DNA of 64,000 nt from positions 46,189,442 to 46,253,441 of the forward strand of contig NC_083602.1 in the NCBI RefSeq assembly GCF_029168945.1, written 5' to 3'. The stretch's first letter is position 1; every line of letters starts with the position of its first letter. Shown here one piece after another: positions 1 to 11,169 of this stretch. The notes beneath the pieces are model-generated. The model was not told where the DNA came from, ran no database searches, and worked only from the letters and a program-made list of their open reading frames with translations. A program made the translations under genes and the position numbers. The DNA comes from Cannabis sativa (taxonomy: Eukaryota > Streptophyta > Magnoliopsida > Rosales > Cannabaceae).

Positions 1-561
1 GTGGTGTAAGGGCCTGCATCTGCTCAGGTCCACGCTTGATCAGCTCAGACCCACCTTTCAATTGTTCGGACCTGTCTGAACTTCCTCCTCAAGACTCCTT
101 GGACTTAGCAACTTTTGGACTAGAGGGGTTTGCAACTGTTAGCTCCTCGGAAAGATCAATGACCTCCTCGGCAGGCGTCTTTTCCTTAGAAGAGGTCCCC
201 TCACCGCCTCTAGACTTCTTGGCTGGAGGAGATGCGCTGAAGCTTCCACCAATTCTCTTCTTCAGAGCATCAAGCATCTTCTGAGACATGTCTGCATGAA
301 ACAAAAACAACATGGTTAGAGAAAATAGTCATCAGAAACATAAAGCATAGTAGTCAAGAAGCTTAAAAGCAAGACGGAGTAGTATGCAAGATGATTGCCC
401 GAGCAAGACTCGAAAGTCCATCATCACCTGGCATGCCTCTTATTTCAGACATAATAGCTTTCCCTTTTCCAAGCACAGGAGAAGGTGGTCGAGCAGGGGA
501 ACTAGGCTCCCTAATTCGAATTGCATGTTCAATAGGCCTGGGCTGGGTTGGAAGTTTCTTC
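1..561 (-). pseudogene. Tat A antisense gene, distal piece (exons 1 end and 2)
   Basis: This is the downstream part of a gene that runs antisense to the pol of a Tat retrotransposon and leaves the window at position 1. Read on the minus strand, 291-89 encodes a serine/lysine-rich stretch starting DMSQKMLDALKKR, closely matching the + strand copy in Tat D (34826-34864 plus 37103 onward). Just upstream of 291 is a pyrimidine-rich tract ending CATGCAG, a good intron acceptor; Tat D has the equivalent TGTACAG at the same place. The 561-316 part matches the end of the preceding exon in Tat D. The 562-22763 element interrupts the gene at 561/562, with TSD TCTTC at 557-561 and 22764-22768. The product family is known from plant Tat elements and annotated as putative gypsy-type transposon protein; no biochemical function is known to me. 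Confidence 0.7.
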
Positions 562-2456
562 TGTTGGGTTTTATGCCCTAAATAAAACTCTTTACAATCT
601 GATTAGTTATCAATATAAGAAATTTGAAGTGATTTATGTTTGCATGAATTTTAGATGCTCATGGTTTAATATGTTTATTACATTCACACACACAAAATCA
701 GTTAAATTCAGAACATATGTTTATTCACAATTACAGTATCGTCAACACAGTGGAATGTGATTGTGATCATATGAATCAAAAGACTAAGTCCCTGTTTCAT
801 CAGTGTTTTGGATTTACACTAATGTGATAATCAACGATGATGTGTACTTACACTTGGAGTAAGTGTTATGTTCTTTCCAGGACATTAGTAAAGTATACTA
901 GTTTCGAATGTATGGAGTATACATTGGACTAGACCGATATTGCAACTAAGTTAAGATATTACAAACTTACCGTTATACATATCTTTCCAAGTCAATATCA
1001 GTAGTTGATCTTAAGATTAAAAGAATCTAAATCCTGATATGCTTAGGCTCAACTCAGGAGTGCTATTCATGCTCTTTGATTTATTAGTTAAGCCTACTTT
1101 TGGGTCAGGGTGATACGTATATTTTGGGAACATGATAGTATGATTGAGTGGGAGTGCTGAACATAAATATGGAATCTATAGCTTCTACTGGTGTATAGAA
1201 GTCAAGTGATGATTCCCTTCGAGCTTAGCAAATAGAAGTAAATGGATGAGCTCTTGTTTAACTGACTAATTATTAGATCACTAAACACCATTTACAGGTA
1301 GCTGAGTGTTTTAAGGGGCAAAATACATTGAGGGGTGAGAACAGTAAAATTATCCCATCTCGATGTAGATCATCTATATAGAGGATCTTTGAGCACAATA
1401 AGATTATAACAATGGTTAAATGAGATAGCATATCTATATCGTGGAACATATAATATGCTCTATATAAGTCTGAGAGTGCAATTCTAAGTTCTTAGAGTGG
1501 ATTCAACGAAGAATTAATAAGTAGGATTTTACTTGGTATATTTGGTTCACTTATTGGAAGCTCAGCATATAGATCCATGGTCCCCATTCTAGTTGAGAAC
1601 ATACTGCTTGTAAGAATCAATAATTGATTCATGATTAGTCAATTATAATTCTAAAGTTAGACTATGTCTAATTTGTGAATTTTCACTAAGGAGGGGCGAA
1701 ATTGTAAAGAAAAGAGATTGTAGGTTTATTTATTTATTAATGGACTTTATATATCTAGTTAATAATTAAATTAAATGACAATATTATTTAATAATCTATT
1801 TTAGTTATTAAATAATTAGTTTTGGCATTTAAATTGTTAGAATTGGAAAATTGGCGTTTTTGAGAAAATAAAAATAAAATTTGTTAAAACTGCAAAATCA
1901 AGTGGGGCCCATTCTATACACCTTGGCCGACCACTTGTTTAAGTTTTTCAAATTGATATTTTCATTATTTTAATGCCAAATAATTCCTAACCTAAACCTA
2001 GTAGTTGCCTATAAATAGAAAGTGATGGCTTAGTCAAATAACATGCTTTTCATTATTCTTCTGACAGAAATTCCTCTTTTCAGAAAAACTGAGCCTTCCC
2101 TTTTTCTATACCTTGGCCGAACCCCTCTCTTCTCTTTTCTTCTTCTATATTTCGACCCTAGTGAAAGAGTGAGTGCCCACACACAGCAAGTAGTCACTCA
2201 ATCATAGATTGGAAGACTGTGAAGGATCAAACCCAAAGAGAAGGACATTCGTGCTCAGATTTTGATAATACTCTGCGACAAAAAGGATACAAGGGTTAGA
2301 GATCTGAGTGGAAGGAGACATTAATTCCGCTGCATCAATGTAAGGTTTTCTTAACTTTATATGTGTTTATTTTATCGTTTTAGAAAGTTCATATTTAGGG
2401 TGTTAAACAACATACTTGTGAGTAGATCTAAGATCCTGGTAAATTAATTTCCAACA
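562..2456 (+). repeat. 5' LTR of the 562-22763 element
   Basis: The LTR begins TGTTGGGTTTTATGCCC and ends TTTCCAACA, so it has the TG...CA ends of an LTR, and is about 1895 bp long. A TATA box, TATAAATA, lies at 2010-2017, followed by the leader transcript with 'agtgatggct'. The same LTR family occurs at least nine times in this window in both orientations. Short open frames inside it are not genes. Confidence 0.93.
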
Positions 2457-2458
2457 AC

Positions 2459-2476
2459 TGGCCTCAGAGCCATGGT
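2459..2476 (+). other. Primer binding site, initiator-Met-like
   Basis: Two bases after the 5' LTR the sequence reads tggcctcagagccatggt. It resembles TGGTATCAGAGC-type sites complementary to the 3' end of plant initiator methionine tRNA, used by most copia elements. The identical site is found on the minus strand at 60977-60993 in element G. Confidence 0.8.
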
Positions 2477-2740
2477 AATTGATTTGCTTGCAAGAAATTT
2501 GGATTTTAAAACGATTATTTGTTATTTGGATGGTTTCATGTTGTATTGAGTGTTATATGATGATTGATTGATGTTTGTGAATTTTCGTAAACAATAATTG
2601 AAATTTTTTTTCTGGAATTATTTTTATTGGATAGTATGGAAAAAATTAAGCAAGTTACTTTTTTACAAAACTCAATTTCTATTTAATTTGAATTAGTTAT
2701 GATTTTTTGAAGATTCGAAAAAAGATAAGGATGCTTCAAC

Positions 2741-2940
2741 ACCCCACGCGCACGCGGAACCGAGTGCACCTCGGTCACACGCGTGTTCGGACAACATCCT
2801 GTCCGAGAAACACGCACGGGTGTCTGAAGACACCCCTCTCTGCGCGCGGAAAACATGAGCATCCCTCCCAGCGCCGAGGTTTCTCGGCAGGCTCCCTAGT
2901 GTGCGCGCGCGGACGGGTATGCACTGCATCCCGTCCGTAC
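2741..2940 (+). other. G+C-rich hairpin cluster in the leader
   Basis: About 200 bases of G+C-rich sequence sit inside an otherwise strongly A+T-rich leader. They form consecutive perfect inverted repeats: 2759-2764/2770-2775, the 10-base palindrome ACACGCGTGT at 2777-2786, 2787-2792/2801-2806, 2818-2824/2829-2835 (loop TGAA), 2873-2878/2883-2888 and 2911-2917/2930-2936, the last with an extra inner stem. The location just after the primer site is where retroelements keep dimerisation and packaging structures; that role here is inference. Confidence 0.7.
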
Positions 2941-4037
2941 AACTCGCAATTTTTTCGTTTTTCTTCGTTTTTTCATGCTTTTTCATGGATTTAACTTCCG
3001 ATTTTTTGGGTAGTTTTGTATTTAGACATTTACTATTCCTATTTCAATTCTAATTATCAAAATTAAATGATTTAATATTTTTTTTAATTTAATTCATGAT
3101 ATTAGTGTAATTTGAATTTAAAAATACTAAATATCTATCTGTTTGCTTAATTATCTATTTTTTTTTTAAATTTGATTATATCTTATCTTATTTTTAAATT
3201 TAAGGTCAGATATTAATTTTTTAAATAATTTGACCTTATTTAAATTTAAAATAAGATAACTATAATTATGTAATTTTAAATAGATGTAAGATATTTTACT
3301 AACTTTTAAATTTTAATATTTTATTTATTTAAATTACATTTAAAATCTGAAAAAAATATTTATTTATCTTTTTTAATTTTTTATTTAATTTTTATTTATA
3401 AAATAACATTAATTATTTTTAAGAAAAGTAGTTAACAAATTTTGAAATGATATTTAGGTTAGTTGAAACCTTATTTTTCGAAATTGTAGGTTTAATTTTA
3501 ATTTTTTTTTTTAATAATTTCGAAATTCAATATAAATATTTTTTATTATTTTCGAAAAATAAAAAAAAAATTTATTTTTTTTAATTTTTCCGAAAATTAA
3601 ATATTAATTTTATTTATTTATTTAATTATTTTATTTTCAAAATTTATTTATTTAAAATTAAATAAGTCCTACTTCCAACTATCCAGCTAACCTTGTTGCA
3701 GGAGTATATGGTTTTAGCTTGTTTGTAAGTTTTTAAAACCTATTATTGCTTGATTGCAAATAGCCATTGTTAACTTGTTGACAGATCCAATGATCTTATT
3801 TTAACTCATGGCTCCCTTGGTCAAGTTAATAATTTGTAACAGGTAAATTTTACAATCTTCTTTCATCTGTGTATGACCTAGCAACATGATAGGATCCATC
3901 CAAGTGTGTGCCTGTGTGAGCCTATATGTTTATTTTATTATATAGATGCATATAGGTTGTTGCTAAATAAAATGTTACACCATGATAGATTTGATTTAGG
4001 TCCATTTAGTTTTTGGACCTATTCAATTAATAACAGT
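2941..4037 (+). other. Non-coding leader, A+T-rich then conserved part
   Basis: From about 3000 to 3660 the sequence is nearly all A and T, with long homopolymer runs. From about 3665 to 4037 it becomes ordinary and matches, in reverse complement, 59690-60000 of element G, so it is shared leader sequence of the family. No coding capacity is seen. Tat B is inserted at 4037/4038. Confidence 0.75.
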
Positions 4038-4825
4038 TGTTGCCCCTGATTTTTCCCAATATACGTGGACCAACCAAACAAGGACACGTGGATCAAGCAA
4101 TGTACAATCCAAAATATTTGCTAAGTCTTTATGCTGTAAGGTAGCTTCCAGGACGTAGCTCCCGGAGAAAGCATACGGAACCCCATATGCTCCCGGAAGC
4201 TCGAAGTAACGCTAAGGCATCTCTGGGACGTGTCAGGTTTCTCCTGAGCAATCAAGTCGTATTTAATGTCGCATGGGAGGAAGCGTGTTGGGACTGCTAC
4301 ACGCAATAAAGTCTGACGGCACAACCTCCAACCAGCAGCTACAAAGTAATGATCATTTAAGTCTAGCGACGGCTACACTGTGAAGAGTCACATCAGTCAA
4401 AAGACAATAAGGACATTCCACATAAAAACCCTACAACACCTAGGGATTTGACCATGCATTACCCATGGTATATTCATTGGGAATGCCCAACTTTGTGGAT
4501 ACTTACAGATACACTTGTAAGGATAGTTCTGGGGATCACCCCACCAAAAACACTATAAATACCCCCTCAAAGCTCATTAAATGGGATCGAGAATCTTGGG
4601 CTGCATATAAGCAAGTAGAGTAAATACTCACCAAGAACATTCTCTGTATTTATAAGAGTGAAACACTCCCCAAATACATTTCCTGTATTAAATACATCCA
4701 TAAATAACAAAGACTCGTGGACTAAGGCTCATTAACGCCCCAACCACGTAAAAATCCTTCTCTAATTTTCTTACAGCTCTCTAACTCTATAATATTTTAT
4801 TAGTTGCCGAAAACCTCGATCATTA
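4038..4825 (+). repeat. 5' LTR of Tat B
   Basis: It starts TGTTGCCCCTGATTTTTCCC. The last bases have mutated to ...ATCATTA where the 3' LTR keeps ...GTCAACA. A TATA box (TATAAAT) lies at 4554-4560. The partner LTR is at 15236-16021. Confidence 0.9.
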
Positions 4826-4828
4826 TTT

Positions 4829-4846
4829 TGTTGCTTTCATTGAGTG
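4829..4846 (+). other. Probable primer binding site of Tat B
   Basis: The sequence tgttgctttcattgagtg directly after the LTR corresponds to tggtgctttcattgagag at the same place in Tat D (47907-47924, minus strand). The conserved position and core make it the likely primer site. I cannot name the tRNA with confidence. Confidence 0.55.
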
Positions 4847-4859
4847 CTGAAGACACTCA

Positions 4860-6687
4860 AGACCCAAACGAGGAAGATGTAGCCTCAAGAGCAGCTGAGG
4901 GTTCCGAGGAAGAAGAATGAATTCCAGATGATAACTACGAGGGAAACCTCGATGAGTATGCCTACGACGAAGATAGTTACTCGGAGTTGGTGCTTCTAAG
5001 GCAAAAAGCTATCGATCACGAAGCCGAGATCGAAGCTCAGAAAGCACAAAACCAAAAAATGCAAGAAGTAATGCTTGCCATGCAAAAAGCCATGAAGGCG
5101 GCTGGCATTCACGTGCATCCTAAAGCAATGACTGCTGGACTTGGCAAGGAACCAGAGGCATCCTCGCCTAGTTCCCAACAGCAGAAGTCTAGGGAGCCTA
5201 GCCCTATAAGGTACTCTGCTGAAGGGAACAAAACAAAAAACCCTACCTCTACCCCAGGGCGAAAGAAAAAGGCGCAGGATCCGCGAAAGGTCCGCTCAGA
5301 TTTCCCTAAAGGGAAAGGTCCGCAGAGGGGCAAGCCCCGAAAAGGGAGCCTTGGCCCTCAGGATCGAGAGGACCGAAAAAGCGTTTCCGTGCACCAAGAG
5401 CCCGAGGGTAGAGGAAGAAGAGGACAGAGGTGTCCTCCCGTGGATCTGAGAAATCAAATCAATGGTAACCAAGGTGATCTCCAGGATCACCTTGACCAAA
5501 AAAGATACGGACCCGCGGTCTCAATGGGTACGTTAAATGAAGGAATTATGGCGGAACTCGCCATACTTCGAAAGGACATTGCCCGAGTCTCCCGAAGGCA
5601 GAAAGGGGACGACTCCAACTCAGATAGCGAGGACCGGGAGCCATCTGCTAAGCACATCCTGGAGGCAGAACTCCCTAAGAACTTTAAGATGCCCGAAATG
5701 GCAGCTTATACCGGGAACTCGGATGCTAGCGACCACTTATCACGGTTCAACCGTGTCATGACGGTCATGAGAGTCAGCAATGACGCCAGGATCCGTGGGC
5801 TGTTGGAACAAGCTACAGACCAATTTCTGGAGACAGTTTGTCGCCGCAAGAAAGGTCAACTTGGAGGTCAGTGCCTTGACTAATATCAAGCAACTGCCCA
5901 CCGAGACCTTGAAGAACTATATAAAGAGGTTCCGAGAGGAAGCCTCGAAAACCAAGAAAGTTGACGACGGACAATAGCTTGCGCTTCTCCAAGCAGGTAT
6001 CCGTACGGGGACTCCTTTTTGGAATGAACTACAGCAAGAAGAAGCTGCTAGCCTTCAGGACTTCCAGAAGAGAGTCCAAAAATATATCAACCTCGAAGAA
6101 GCCCAAATAGTGGCTTATGGAGGATACTATCCCACCGGGATAGCAAGGTACATGCCCGGAGTATCGCCCTCGGGTACTGCCCCGACTGCTACTCCACAAA
6201 CAAGCGGCATACAATTCTCTGCCACCCCTGGGTATAGTCAGGGCCAGGCCTTGGCGCCCGCATCATCCCATTTCGGCAACCCGTCCGGAATGAATGGGCA
6301 AACTCCTTCGCATTCTGCTCTGGCTGCTAGCCTGGCAGGCCCTTCCCAGGGTTCGAGGAGTAAAAGGTCCTCCAAGAGCATCACCCGGACGGGGGAGAAG
6401 CGCCAGAAAAGGGGTACACCCCCGAGTACACTCAATACACGGAGCTGTCGGATACCCGAGAGCGTGTGTACTTTGCTACCAGGCAAAATACACACTACTG
6501 GAGACCACAACCGTTGTACAAGGATAGCTCCCGGAGAGATCCGAGCAAGAGATGCGAGTACCACAACGACATTGGTCATAGCACCAATGAATGCAAGAAT
6601 CTCAAGGACGAGATTGAAAACCTAATCCAATTGGGCCACCTCTACGAGTGGATCAAAAATAGGTTGCCTCACCTTAATCCAGGCTAG
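4860..6687 (+). pseudogene. gag: Tat B gag, frameshifted
   Basis: This is the capsid/nucleocapsid polyprotein of the gypsy element. The first frame (4987 to about 5800) holds a coiled-coil start, a charged lysine/arginine-rich region and the start of the retrotransposon gag domain (LPKNFKMPEMAAYTGNSD). The gag domain then continues in another frame (5780-6100, LKNYIKRFREEASKT) with one in-frame stop near 5975. A second shift returns to the first frame near 6400, where a zinc-knuckle-like motif C-E-Y-H-N-D-I-G-H-S-T-N-E-C appears (about 6550-6595). The start codon was probably near 4875, where the sequence is now damaged. The gene leads directly into protease in the same frame (6694). Two frameshifts and a stop make it inactive. 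Confidence 0.85.
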
Positions 6688-6693
6688 GCGACT

Positions 6694-7300
6694 GTGGGTG
6701 TGCCTCAGGGAACACCGACTGCTCCCGCGGGCGACGCCCAGCACATCCCCGGTCTGCTGCCCAGACCTAACGGGAGGGTAGCCATGATCTCCGGAGGTCC
6801 CCATATCGGAGGAACTACTCGCAAGGAGCTCAAACGATACACAGGGGCCGTGAAACACAATGAGGTTTGGGAGGTTACTCAACTCCCAGCTCAAAGGCCC
6901 CGACTGATGGACCAACCCATCACGTTCACGAAAGAAGACGCCAAGACAGTGCGCTTCCCTCATCATGACCCATTGGTCATAGAGACCCCCATCGCAAATA
7001 AAGTGGTGGCCAGAGTCTTAATTGACAATGGAAGTTCCGTGAACCTACTCTTCAAGGAGGCCTTCACCGCAATAGGCTTGACGGACCGAGACCTCTCGCC
7101 CAGTGGGTCCCAACTCACAGGGTTTAATGGGACGACACTTAGTCCAATGGGAAAAGTAAGGCTCCCAGTCACCTTGTGCTCGGACACCCCCCAGAGCACA
7201 TTTAAATACTGCACTTTCGTGGTGGTGGACTGTCCGACTGCTTACAACAAGATCCTCGGCCGACCGGCCTTGGTAGATTTTGGCGCAGTCACATCAATTT
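6694..7300 (+). pseudogene. Tat B retroviral-type aspartic protease
   Basis: This protease processes the gag-pol polyprotein. The active-site motif is visible as LIDNGSSVNLL (about 7018-7050), where the family has D-[TSN]-G-[AS]-S. The conserved end, ILGRPALVDFGAV, follows near 7252-7290. A TGA stop at about 7300 breaks the frame, after which the same frame continues (KFPTQEAGIGTVRGNQ) into RT. Gag and protease share a frame here, as is usual in Tat elements with one long gag-pol reading frame. Confidence 0.88.
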
Positions 7301-7347
7301 GACACCTGTGCCTGAAGTTCCCTACCCAGGAAGCTGGGATCGGGACG

Positions 7348-8457
7348 GTGAGAGGAAACCAGGGGGAAGCAAGACAATGTTACAATGTCGCAACCCACCT
7401 GCCCGTACTAATGGTCCGGGAATCCGTTGAGCCAGAAGTGGCTGAAGAAGATGAGTTAGACCCCCGTGTGGGGTCCGAAAGAATTGTGGAACCGATGGAG
7501 GATGTCGAGGAATTATCAGTGTGCGACCTCGACTCCACCAAGGTACTCCGGCTGGGGAAGAACCTAGATCCGAAGGAAAAAGAGAAAATAATAAAAACAC
7601 TGAAGGGCGCCATCGACATCTTTGCATGGCGCCAAGAAGACATGACTGGCATAAGCCCTCATGTCATCACCCACGTACTCAACATCAATCCGGACATGCC
7701 CCCCGTCCAGCAAAAGCGACGCCCGCTCGACTCGGTGAAAGCTGAGGCTCTGGAGAAAAAGGTGGATAAACTTTTGACTAACGGCATGATCCGCGATGTA
7801 TACTATCCGGAGTGGCTAGCCAATCCGGTCCTGGTGCCCAAGCCGAACGGGACTTGGCGAGTTTGTATAGATTTCACTGATCTAAACAAAGCTTGTCTGA
7901 AGGACTGCTTCCCCCTGCCCAGGATCAACTAGATGGTAGACGCCACTTCTGGATTCAAACTACTATCCTTCATGGACGCCTATGCTGGGTACAATCAAAT
8001 AAAGATGCATACGGCAGACCAGGAGTGCACTAGCTTCAGGACCGATAAGGGGGTATACTGTTACCTAGTCATGCCCTTCGGACTGAAAAACGCTAGAGCA
8101 ACTTACCAGAGAATGGTCAACCGAATGTTCAAAAGCCTCCTGGGACGAAATATGGAGGTTTATGTAGATGACATGATCGTCAAGCCCAAAGCATGCAACA
8201 GCCATGCAAGCGACTTAGAGGAATGTTTTGAGGTAGTCCGGAGATACGGCATGAAGCTCAACCCAAAGAAATGCACCTTTGGGGTCAAGTCAGGAAAGTT
8301 CCTGGGCTTCATCGTCAGTCAAAGGGGGATTGAGGCAAATCTAGAAAAAATCCAGGCTCTCCTGAGCATGCCATCCCCCAGAAAGCATAAAACTAAAAGA
8401 GCATACCCTTCATCTCACGGTCCACGGACAAGTGCATACCCTTCTTCAACATATTGA
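7348..8457 (+). pseudogene. pol: Tat B reverse transcriptase
   Basis: This enzyme copies the element RNA into DNA. Motifs appear in the usual order: WRVCIDFTDLNKAC (about 7855-7895), YAGYNQIKMH (7981-8010), MPFGLKNARATYQ (8071-8109), the catalytic YVDDMIVK (8161-8184) and KFLGFIVSQRGIEAN (8296-8340). One stop (TAG at about 7930) interrupts between the first two motifs. Near 8390 a short deletion with a frame change removes the segment that normally links RT to the thumb, and reading resumes in another frame at 8454. The YVDD site itself is intact. Confidence 0.92.
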
Positions 8458-10688
8458 AGAAGTGTCAGAAGTTTGAATGGTCGGACGAGTGCGAGGAGGC
8501 ATTCAAAAAACTAAAAGAGCACATGGCCAAGCCTCCTATCTTGTCAAAACCCGTTCTCGGAGAAGACCTATTTCTATATTTGGCTATCTCCGAACACGCG
8601 GCCAGCGCTGCCCTAGTCCAGGAAGAAGAGAAAACTCAGCATCCTGTGTACTATGTCAGTAAGCACATGATAGGAGCCGAAGTGAGGTACCCAATCATTG
8701 AAAAGCTGGTCTTTTGCCTCCTGATGGCATCAAGGAAATTGAGGCCATACTTCCAAGCACATCCGATCAAGATACTGACCAACCACCCGCTCCGTCAGGT
8801 TCTCCAGAAACCTGAAGCATCCGGAAGGCTCCTCAAGTGGGCAATGGAGCTAAGTCAATTGGACTTGCACTACATGCCCCGAATTTCTATAAAAGGCCAA
8901 GCCTTGGCGGACTTCATTACTGAATGCAATGAAGCCGAGGCAACTGCGAATATGCCGTTACCGCCAATCCCCACATGGAGAGTATTTGTAGACGGAGCCT
9001 CCAATGAAAATGGTTCTGGAGCCGGAGTGGTGATGATATCACCAACCGGACTGCGACTCCAGGCGGCCCTACGGTTCAACTTCGCAGCTTCAAACAATGA
9101 GGCCGAATATGAGGCCCTAATAGCAGGGCTGAAATTAGCAAAAGCTGTAGGAGCCAAAAGAGTGGAAGTCTATAGTGATTCCCAACTTGTCGTAAACCAG
9201 ATATTAGGAGAATACCAAACACGCGGCGAGCGAATGGCCGCGTACGTAACAATAGTCCGGGAGCTCCTCAACGAGTTCACGGATTACAAAATAGAAAGAA
9301 TCCCCCGGGAAAAGAATGCTCACGCGGACTGTCTGGCTAAGTTAGCTTCAGATAGCGAAATCGAAGAGTTGGGGGTAGTACTAGTGGAACGCTTGGCAGA
9401 GCCAAGCATCAAAATAAAAGAGACCACAATAACGGTTGGGCAAGAACCCAGCTGGATGGTCCCCATCATAAAATACATAACAAAAGGTGAGTTGCCCCAA
9501 GAAAGGGCACTGTCTCGGAAGATTCAGTATCAGGCTCATCGTTATGTAATGATGGATCAAATTCTCTATCGAAGAGGACTCAGCATGCCTTATTTAAGGT
9601 GTGTCTCGGACACTGAAGCTAGACAAATCATGCTAGAGGTCCACGAAGGGTTCTGTGGAGATCATACGGGAGGACCCAGTCTCTCAAAGAAAATATTGAG
9701 ACAGGGGTACTTCTGGCCAACAATGAAAAAAGATTGTATAGACTACGTCCAAAAGTGTGATTCGTGTCAAAGGTTCGCGAACATACCGAGAGCTCCTCCA
9801 AATGAAATCACCCTGATGACTAGTCCCTGGCCCATCGCGGTATGGGGAATAGATCTTATTGGGTCCCTGCCAACAAGAAAAGGAGGAGTAAAGTATGCAA
9901 TAGTAGCAGTAGACTACTTCACCAAATGGACGGAGGCTGAGTCCATGAAGACCATAACTGCTAAAAAAGCACTAGACTTTGTTATCAAAAACATAGTGTG
10001 TCGATATGGCTTGCCTCACAAAATAGTCTCTGACAATGGAAAGCAATTCGATTACGAGGAATTTACTGACTTCTACAACCAACACGGAGTAGTGAAAAGC
10101 TTCTCCGCGGTGGCCAGACCTCAAACAAATGGTCAAGTGGAAGCAGTCAACAAAATCCTAAAGGTCACCCTGAAGAAAAAGCTGCTGGCCTGCAAAAACA
10201 ACTGGCCTCAAGAGTTGCCAAGAGTGTTATGGGCCTACTGGACGACCCCCAGAACCACGACCGGTCACTCGCCTTTTTCAATGGCGTACGGTTGTGAAGC
10301 GATGGTCCCGGTAGAAATGTTATTCCCGTCCCACAGGAGAACAACTTACGATCCAGCCACGAATCAGGCTTTGCTTCAAGAAGCCTTGGATCAAGTTGAA
10401 GAACTCCGGGACGAGTCTCAAATACGGATGGCAGCTTGTCAAAAGAAGGTGACCAAATATTTTAACTCTAAAGTTAAAAATAGAAAGTTTGCTATTGGGG
10501 ATATGGTCTTAAGAAGAGTCTTCCCAGCCACCCAGGAACCCGGAGTGGGGGTACTTGGGCCAAATTGGGAAGGACCATATGAAGTCGAGGACGAAATCGG
10601 CTCAGGCACTTACAAGCTAAAAAGAATGGATGGAACCATTGTGCCAAGGGCCTGGAATGCCGATCACCTCAGAAAATATTACCAATAG
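8454..10688 (+). CDS. pol: Tat B RNase H, archaeal-type RNase H and integrase
   Basis: An uninterrupted 744-codon frame. Residues 1-160 are the end of RT and the first RNase H (HPVYYVSK, KGQALADF). Residues about 174-296 form a second, archaeal-type RNase H with D in VFVDGAS (about 179), E in EAEYEAL (about 213), D in YSDSQL (about 240) and D in HADCLAKLA (about 291). Integrase follows: a zinc-binding H-H-C-C region (about 396-438), catalytic D in GIDLIG (about 466), D in VSDNGK (about 526) and E in NGQVEAVN (about 562). A GPY module sits near the C terminus (NWEGPYEV). There is no chromodomain. The extra RNase H is the hallmark of the Tat lineage. The frame is open only from the middle of pol, so no autonomous protein is expected. 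Confidence 0.93.
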   Translation: MKKCQKFEWSDECEEAFKKLKEHMAKPPILSKPVLGEDLFLYLAISEHAASAALVQEEEKTQHPVYYVSKHMIGAEVRYPIIEKLVFCLLMASRKLRPYFQAHPIKILTNHPLRQVLQKPEASGRLLKWAMELSQLDLHYMPRISIKGQALADFITECNEAEATANMPLPPIPTWRVFVDGASNENGSGAGVVMISPTGLRLQAALRFNFAASNNEAEYEALIAGLKLAKAVGAKRVEVYSDSQLVVNQILGEYQTRGERMAAYVTIVRELLNEFTDYKIERIPREKNAHADCLAKLASDSEIEELGVVLVERLAEPSIKIKETTITVGQEPSWMVPIIKYITKGELPQERALSRKIQYQAHRYVMMDQILYRRGLSMPYLRCVSDTEARQIMLEVHEGFCGDHTGGPSLSKKILRQGYFWPTMKKDCIDYVQKCDSCQRFANIPRAPPNEITLMTSPWPIAVWGIDLIGSLPTRKGGVKYAIVAVDYFTKWTEAESMKTITAKKALDFVIKNIVCRYGLPHKIVSDNGKQFDYEEFTDFYNQHGVVKSFSAVARPQTNGQVEAVNKILKVTLKKKLLACKNNWPQELPRVLWAYWTTPRTTTGHSPFSMAYGCEAMVPVEMLFPSHRRTTYDPATNQALLQEALDQVEELRDESQIRMAACQKKVTKYFNSKVKNRKFAIGDMVLRRVFPATQEPGVGVLGPNWEGPYEVEDEIGSGTYKLKRMDGTIVPRAWNADHLRKYYQ

Positions 10689-11165
10689 CCTTAGACTTTG
10701 TTTCAAGAGTTTGTACCGTCTAAATGTATACAGCCTCCGCATGTTAAATAAAACTAAGTGCCTTAAAAACAAAGTTTCTATGCCACTCAGAGGGGTACTA
10801 GGGTATACCGCACGGACAGACAAAAAACAAACTAAGTAAAATATCCTCACCCAAAGGGCACGTCAAAAAGAGTATGCACAAAAATAAAAAGCATAAGTAT
10901 AAACATCCTGATCCAAAGGACAGGTCCAAAAGAGAAATATGTGCATCAAAAAAGATCACGTATAAATATCCTAGCCCTAAAGGGCAGGTCAAAATATATA
11001 CAAATGGCCCGGGGACAGGCCTTAGAAATTGTCTCCCCTTTAAATAAAAACAGCTATATAAATATTGTCTTAAATAAAAGAAAAATAGCTGTATATAAAC
11101 AAATATATATAAAGAAAAAGAAAAGAAGTGGGTGAAATCCTGGTTGTACTGGGTTAATCTCGGAG
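10689..11165 (+). repeat. Post-pol spacer with short tandem repeats
   Basis: Three degenerate units of 62-63 bases begin at 10843, 10905 and 10968, each with a core like atcct..ccaaagg.ca.gtcaaaa. A shorter fourth unit follows at about 11006. Tandem repeats between pol and the 3' LTR are described for Retand-type Tat elements. The segment also contains the expected 3' end of the antisense gene. Confidence 0.6.
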
Positions 11166-11169
11166 CGGC

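Noticed and set aside
2693..2994. Open frames on both strands across the G+C-rich leader island
   Set aside because: They arise because G+C-rich sequence lacks stop codons; both strands are open at once, composition is repetitive (CHTR/ACAR-like), and the DNA is better explained by hairpins.
4121..4324. Frames repeated at 4121-4324 and 15202-15522
   Set aside because: They lie in the two LTRs of Tat B and repeat only because the LTRs do.
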